Positions 16,253-20,245 of a stretch of DNA of 20,245 bases are shown in pieces. Within the stretch, counting starts at the first letter, position 1. Each line of letters starts with the position of its first letter. The notes beneath the pieces were generated by a model. It was not told the DNA's origin. It was given only the letters and a program-made list of their open reading frames with translations, and ran no database searches. The stretch covers positions 1 through 20,245 of the forward strand of contig DVJA01000024.1 in NCBI GenBank assembly GCA_018710885.1, given 5' to 3'. The translations under genes were made by a program, and so were the position numbers. Source of the DNA: Scatomorpha merdigallinarum. GTDB taxonomy: Bacteria > Bacillota > Clostridia > Oscillospirales > Oscillospiraceae.

Positions 16253-17032
16253 TCACTGTGCAATCAGCCCGCGCTTTATCTGGGCGATGGCGTTTTTCTC
16301 CAGACGCGAGACCTGAGCCTGTGAAATGTGTATTTCCCGGGCAACCTCCATCTGGGTTTTGCCGTCGTAATAGCGAAGGGCCAGGATCTTCCGCTCCCTG
16401 TCTCCGAGGGCCGCTATGGCGTCCGTGAGGGCCAGCCGCTCGAGCCAGCTGTCCGGCGTCTCCTGTGTGTCGCTTATCTTGTCCATGACCGACACGCTCT
16501 CGCCGGAGTCCGAGTAGACCGGCTCGGAGAGCGATACGGGATCCGATATGGCGTCCAGGGCAAACACAACCTCTTCCCTTTTGGCGCCTATAGCGCGCGC
16601 TATCTCCTCCGGCGTCGGTGTCCGTCCCGTCTCCGCGGTGAGTTTTTCCCGGGCCTGCAGAGCCCTGTAGGCAGTATCCCGCATGGAACGTGACACGCGC
16701 ACGGAGCTGTTGTCGCGCAGGTAGCGTCGTATCTCACCAGCTATCATCGGCACACCGTAAGTGGAGAAGCGCACATTTTGGGCGGTGTCGAAGTTGTCTA
16801 TGGCCTTGATAAGCCCGATGCAGCCCACCTGAAAGAGGTCGTCCACGTTCTCGCCGCGGTTTGTGAACTTCTGTATGACGGAGAGCACAAGGCGCAGGTT
16901 GCCGCCGATGAGCTTTTCCCTGGCCGCCTGGTCTCCCGCCCTCGCCTTCATCAGCAAATCACGGGTCTCTTCGTTTTTCAGCACAGGAAGTTTTGAGGTG
17001 TTAACGCCGCATATCTCTACCTTGCCCTGCAA
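16253..17032 (-). CDS. sigG: RNA polymerase sporulation sigma factor SigG (TTG start)
   Basis: This 259-residue protein is a group 3 sigma factor. The N-terminal VEICGVNTSKLPVLKNEE is diagnostic of SigG (B. subtilis has VEICGVDTSKLPVLKNEE). Region 2 (about 40-110) carries NLRLVLSVIQKF, VDDLFQVGCIGL and RFSTYGVPMIAGEIRRYLRD, region 3 spans about 115-190, and region 4 (about 200-255) ends with the helix-turn-helix TQMEVAREIHISQAQVSRLE. SigG directs late gene expression in the forespore, including spore coat permeability, DNA protection and germination genes. The TTG at 17032 has AAGGGG 8 bases upstream, and no nearer ATG is in frame. The gene stands alone, not beside spoIIGA-sigE as in Bacillus. 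Confidence 0.95.
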   Translation of the reverse strand: MQGKVEICGVNTSKLPVLKNEETRDLLMKARAGDQAAREKLIGGNLRLVLSVIQKFTNRGENVDDLFQVGCIGLIKAIDNFDTAQNVRFSTYGVPMIAGEIRRYLRDNSSVRVSRSMRDTAYRALQAREKLTAETGRTPTPEEIARAIGAKREEVVFALDAISDPVSLSEPVYSDSGESVSVMDKISDTQETPDSWLERLALTDAIAALGDRERKILALRYYDGKTQMEVAREIHISQAQVSRLEKNAIAQIKRGLIAQ

Positions 17033-17063
17033 TATCTCGTCCCCTTTGTAAGGAAAGTATCTC

Positions 17064-17093
17064 TAGTCTTTCCTGTTTGGGCACGATTCATGC
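17064..17093 (-). promoter_or_regulatory. SigF-like promoter of sigG
   Basis: On the minus strand GGAAAGACTA (17073-17064) fits the forespore SigF -10 pattern GGnnAnAnTA at every fixed position, with GCATG (17093-17089) 15 bases upstream resembling the -35 pattern GYWTA. It is about 30-40 bases before the TTG. SigF control of sigG is the established order in Bacillus. Confidence 0.5.
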
Positions 17094-17167
17094 AGAGGGT
17101 TCCTGAGCTGCATACCTGTAAACGGTCTGTGCCGGTGACTGTTTTTCAAAATACTTCTTCCTGGGTA

Positions 17168-17196
17168 TTGCCATGCCCGCCCCGAAGCGTTAAACT
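17168..17196 (+). promoter_or_regulatory. Probable promoter of nagBA
   Basis: TTGCCA (17168-17173) and TAAACT (17191-17196) are 17 bases apart, matching 5 and 4 of 6 consensus positions. This leaves an untranslated leader of about 90 bases before nagB. No second regulatory element was recognised in it. Confidence 0.5.
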
Positions 17197-17291
17197 ATTG
17201 TCGCAACAGATGCTGACGCCAAAGCTCAGCGAGGCACATGTATGCTCTACCGCCTCGTCGACGGTGTTAAATACAGCTAGGAGGACAACAT

Positions 17292-18044
17292 ATGCGAATC
17301 TACGAATGCGCAGACGCTGCTGCCATGAGCCGCCGTGCGGCCAACATAATCTCCGCTCAGGTCATCATCAAACCCAACTGCGTGCTGGGCCTGGCCACGG
17401 GCTCCACTCCCATCGGCACATACCAGCAGCTCGTCGAGCGCTGCAAAAACGGCGACCTCAGCTTTGCCGAGGTCACCACCGTGAACCTGGACGAGTATCT
17501 CGGTCTCGCCCCCACTCACGAGCAGAGTTACCGCTACTTCATGAATCACAATCTCTTTGACCACGTGGACATAAAAATGGAAAACACCCACGTGCTCAAC
17601 GGCATGGCTGCCGACCCCGACGCAGAGTGCGCCGCCTACAACGAGCTTATCCACAGCCTGGGCGGCATAGACCTGCAACTGCTGGGTATGGGCCACAACG
17701 GCCATATCGCCTTTAACGAGCCTGGCGACAACTTCGGTCTTGAAACCCACGTGGTCTCCCTCAGCGAGCGCACGATAGACGCCAACAAACGCTTCTTCGC
17801 CAGCCGCGACGAGGTGCCCCGCAAGGCGCTGAGCATGGGTATCAAAAATATCATGAGCGCGCGCAAAATTCTTGTAGTCGTCAGCGGCGAGGAAAAGGCC
17901 GAGGCCGTTTACAAGTCCGTCACCGGTCCTGTCACCAACGAGGTCCCCGCCAGCGTGCTGCAGCTCCACCCCGATGTCACGCTCGTCGGCGACAGCGCCG
18001 CCCTGAGCAAGCTGAAGGAAGCGGGTGTCCAGGTATGCAAATAA
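17292..18044 (+). CDS. nagB: Glucosamine-6-phosphate deaminase
   Basis: This 250-residue protein converts glucosamine 6-phosphate to fructose 6-phosphate and ammonia. Family motifs are LATGSTPIG (34-42, phosphate binding), NLDEY with D67, and LGMGHNGHIAFNEPG (131-145) with H138 and E143. The Asn at 136, in place of the Asp of E. coli, is normal for Gram-positive enzymes. The length matches the Firmicute monomeric type. AGGAGG lies 8 bases before the ATG. It overlaps nagA by 10 bases, so translation is probably coupled. No NagR-type regulator is present in the window. Confidence 0.95.
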   Translation: MRIYECADAAAMSRRAANIISAQVIIKPNCVLGLATGSTPIGTYQQLVERCKNGDLSFAEVTTVNLDEYLGLAPTHEQSYRYFMNHNLFDHVDIKMENTHVLNGMAADPDAECAAYNELIHSLGGIDLQLLGMGHNGHIAFNEPGDNFGLETHVVSLSERTIDANKRFFASRDEVPRKALSMGIKNIMSARKILVVVSGEEKAEAVYKSVTGPVTNEVPASVLQLHPDVTLVGDSAALSKLKEAGVQVCK

Positions 18045-19150
18045 AGGGTGGATTGGTCTTTGACCTGGAAAAGGGCTTTGTCGAACGCGATCTGTGCTTC
18101 GACGGCGGCGTCATAGTCTCCGAGTGCGGCGGCGAAGTCTTCGACGCCACCGGCTGCTATGTGATACCCGGCCTGACCGACCTGCATTTCCACGGCTGCA
18201 TGGGCGCCGACCTCTCCGACGCCGACGCCGAGGGGCTTGAGACGATGGCCAAGTATGAGCTCTCGCGCGGCGTTACTCAAATCTGCCCCGCCGGCATGAC
18301 TCTGCTCGAAGAGCAGCTCATCAAAGTCTGCACCGTCGCCGCCGAGCACCGCGCGGCTAACAAGTCCGGCGCGGAGCTTGTCGGCATAAACCTGGAAGGC
18401 CCCTTCCTCTCAATGGCCAAGAAGGGCGCGCAAAATGGCGACTGGCTGCACAAACCCGACGTTGCTATGTACCGCCGTCTGGCCGAGGCCGGACATGGTC
18501 TCGTGAAGCTCGTGAGCATAGCCCCCGAAGAGCCCGGCGCCATGGAGTTTATAGACGAGCTCAAGGACGAAGTTGTCATATCCGTCGCGCACACCACCGC
18601 CGATTACGACACTGCCCTGGAGGCCTACCGCCGCGGCGCAAAGGAGGCCACTCACCTCTTCAACGCCATGCCCCCCTTCAGCCACCGGGCCCCGGGCGTG
18701 GTGGGCGCTGCCTTTGACTCTGAGGGCGTCATGGTCGAGCTGATCTGCGACGGAATACACATACATCCGAGCGTCGTGCGCGCGGTGTTCAAACTCTTCG
18801 GCGCGGAGCGTGTAGTGCTCATCTCCGACACCATGCGCGCCGCCGGCATGCCGGACGGTGATTACACCCTCGGCGGCCAGGCCGTCAGGGTTAACGGCAA
18901 GCTGGCCACTCTCGCGGACGGAACCATCGCGGGTTCCGTCACCGACCTCATGAGCTGCATGCGCACCGCGGTGGATTTCGGCATACCCCTAGCCGACGCC
19001 GTGCGCGCTGCCGCCGTGAACCCGGCCCAAGTCACTGGCATCTTCGACCGCTGCGGCAGCCTGGACGCTGGCAAAGACGCAAACGCCGTCGTGCTTGACA
19101 GAAATTTGGAACTCAGAGCCGTATTTTTCCACGGCTGCAAAGTTGAATAA
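18035..19150 (+). CDS. nagA: N-acetylglucosamine-6-phosphate deacetylase
   Basis: This 371-residue amidohydrolase removes acetate from N-acetylglucosamine 6-phosphate, feeding nagB. Metal and catalytic residues are in order: H51/H53 (TDLHFHG), E121 (NLEGPF), H186 (VAHTTAD), H207 (ATHLFNAMPPFSHR) and the catalytic D265 (LISDTM). ADGTIAGSVTDL (294-305) is the family signature near the end. The HFH pair is present, although many NagA proteins use one metal. Its start overlaps the end of nagB. Together they recycle or use amino sugars from peptidoglycan or host mucin; no sugar PTS gene is seen here. Confidence 0.95.
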   Translation: MQIKGGLVFDLEKGFVERDLCFDGGVIVSECGGEVFDATGCYVIPGLTDLHFHGCMGADLSDADAEGLETMAKYELSRGVTQICPAGMTLLEEQLIKVCTVAAEHRAANKSGAELVGINLEGPFLSMAKKGAQNGDWLHKPDVAMYRRLAEAGHGLVKLVSIAPEEPGAMEFIDELKDEVVISVAHTTADYDTALEAYRRGAKEATHLFNAMPPFSHRAPGVVGAAFDSEGVMVELICDGIHIHPSVVRAVFKLFGAERVVLISDTMRAAGMPDGDYTLGGQAVRVNGKLATLADGTIAGSVTDLMSCMRTAVDFGIPLADAVRAAAVNPAQVTGIFDRCGSLDAGKDANAVVLDRNLELRAVFFHGCKVE

Positions 19151-19154
19151 TTTG

Positions 19155-19184
19155 AATGGCCCGCGCCGCTGCGCGGGCCATTTT
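19155..19184 (+). terminator. Terminator of nagBA
   Basis: AATGGCCCGCGC (19155-19166) and GCGCGGGCCATT (19171-19182) form a perfect 12-bp stem with a CGCT loop, followed by TTG. It is 4 bases past the nagA stop. Confidence 0.88.
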
Positions 19185-19237
19185 GCTCATAGTGCGCCAA
19201 AGCAAATAATTGATTTCAGGCTGGCCAAACTGAGTTA

Positions 19238-19266
19238 TAGACATTTTCTTAACCATGTGCTAATAT
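19238..19266 (+). promoter_or_regulatory. Probable promoter of the coiled-coil protein gene
   Basis: TAGACA (19238-19243, 5 of 6) and TAATAT (19261-19266, 4 of 6) are separated by 17 bases, giving a leader of about 25 bases before the ATG at 19299. Confidence 0.5.
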
Positions 19267-19298
19267 GTGTCTAGATATAGGGTACTGGGGGGACCATA

Positions 19299-20228
19299 AT
19301 GAACAGCTTCGACGCTGAGCTAGCCAGATTGAGGGGAGAGATCGCCCGGTCGGAACAGCTAAAAAAGCGCCTGCAAAGCCTCTACCCGAGGCGAGACAGC
19401 CTTGCTTCACAGGAGGCAGAACTTCGTGAAATACGATTAGAGGAAGATGAGGATGTTCAGGCGCTGGAGGGACGCAGCCTCGCGCGGTATTTTTATTCGC
19501 TTATGGGCAGCCTGGACGAGAGGCTGGACAGGGAACGCGAGGAGGCCCACGCCGCCGCTGTCAAGCACGACTCCGTGGTACGCGAGCTGGCTGATGTCGA
19601 TGCGGATATAGCCGAAACTTCGTCCGAGCTTAAGCGCCTTGCCGGATGTGAAGAAAAATATGAACAGGCAATCAGCCATAAAGCTGAAGCTCTGAAAGGC
19701 TCAGGGTCGCCTCTCGCGGGGAAGTTGGCAAAACTTGAACGCGAACTCGCCGAGATGGAGCTGCGCCGGCGCGAAGCCACTGAGGCCATGAGGGCCGGTG
19801 AGGAGGCGCGCGAGGCCGCCGTTGACGTAATTGACGACCTTGAAAGCGCCTCCAACTGGGGTACCATTGACCTGTTTTCGGACAGCTTTCTGGTAAACAT
19901 GGCCAAGCACAGCAATATTGACTCAGCGCAGTGCAACATAGAGCGCCTGCGCATCGCCTTGAGGCGTTTTGACACCGAGCTTGAGGACATAGGCGCGTCC
20001 ATTGATGTGAACTTCGGGGACTTTCTCGGATTTGCCGACTTCTTCTTTGACGGGCTTTTCGTAGATATGGCTGTCAACTCACGAATAGAAAATGCGCTCG
20101 GCAACGCCTGCGACGTGTTGGACCGTATAGATGCGTCTCTGGAAAAGCTGGCAATGCTGGTTGAGCGCTGCAAAAACTGTGAAGAGCGGCTTGACAATGA
20201 ATACGAGCAGCTTGTAACTCAGGCTTGA
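19299..20228 (+). CDS. Uncharacterised coiled-coil protein with a conserved C-terminal domain
   Basis: No function is recognised for this 309-residue protein. It has no signal peptide or membrane segment, so it is cytoplasmic. Residues 1-55 and 85-175 are charged heptad-rich helices (for example LAKLERELAEMELRRREATE), with a short loop KGSGSPL (133-139) between them. The C-terminal part carries LESASNWGTIDLF (181-193), MAKHSNIDSAQ (201-211), LRRFDTELEDIG (221-232) and FLGFADFFFDGLFVDMAVNS (242-261). I have seen a similar segment order, a WGT-D turn then MAKHS and FADyFFDGL, in unannotated Firmicute proteins, but this is memory, not a search. A GGGGGG-type ribosome site precedes the ATG. It stands alone behind its own likely promoter. 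Confidence 0.85.
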   Translation: MNSFDAELARLRGEIARSEQLKKRLQSLYPRRDSLASQEAELREIRLEEDEDVQALEGRSLARYFYSLMGSLDERLDREREEAHAAAVKHDSVVRELADVDADIAETSSELKRLAGCEEKYEQAISHKAEALKGSGSPLAGKLAKLERELAEMELRRREATEAMRAGEEAREAAVDVIDDLESASNWGTIDLFSDSFLVNMAKHSNIDSAQCNIERLRIALRRFDTELEDIGASIDVNFGDFLGFADFFFDGLFVDMAVNSRIENALGNACDVLDRIDASLEKLAMLVERCKNCEERLDNEYEQLVTQA

Positions 20229-20245
20229 ATAAAGCAGAGACGCGG

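Overview
The window looks like chromosome from a GC-rich, spore-forming, low-redox Firmicute of class Clostridia, probably an Oscillospirales-type gut anaerobe. The evidence is a str operon with Clostridia-like EF-G, a forespore sigma factor (SigG) behind a SigF-like promoter, strong AGGAGG ribosome binding sites with several TTG/GTG starts, and an Fe-S/FMN/FAD enoate-reductase-type enzyme. This placement is inference from protein character, not a database match.

Layout. (1) 1-3443, minus strand: the str operon rpsL-rpsG-fusA-tuf (tuf runs off the left edge), with a near-consensus promoter and a structured rpsL-rpsG spacer. (2) 3601-10804: a LysR regulator on the minus strand, divergent from a five-gene plus-strand operon. 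The operon encodes a shikimate/quinate dehydrogenase-like protein, an MFS transporter, a xylose-isomerase-like TIM barrel (best guess 3-dehydroshikimate dehydratase), a second shikimate dehydrogenase paralogue and a 2,4-dienoyl-CoA reductase/Old Yellow Enzyme-type flavoenzyme. A LysR-type operator lies at the expected place, a second look-alike lies beyond the 3' end of lysR, and a 161-nt foldable element with long inverted arms splits the operon between genes 3 and 4. (3) 10817-16232, minus strand: an XRE regulator with membrane helices, a beta-propeller-like lipoprotein, a Vat/CatB-type acetyltransferase, a YbaK deacylase, a GNAT acetyltransferase and a VanY-type D,D-carboxypeptidase. (4) 16253-17093: sigG. 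(5) 17168-19184, plus strand: nagB-nagA. (6) 19238-20228: an uncharacterised coiled-coil protein.

How the genes work together. Region 2 reads as a substrate-inducible system that imports shikimate or a relative and oxidises it to 3-dehydroshikimate. That intermediate could go to dehydration (TIM barrel, giving protocatechuate) or to reduction of its ring double bond (flavoenzyme), which would give an anaerobe an electron sink. The reductive branch is my inference and is the most promising candidate for undescribed biology here. Upstream of the Vat-like acetyltransferase there is a 19-codon open frame, and the Shine-Dalgarno of the acetyltransferase sits in a 7-bp perfect inverted repeat whose other arm lies inside that frame. 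This is the architecture of a drug-inducible translation attenuator.
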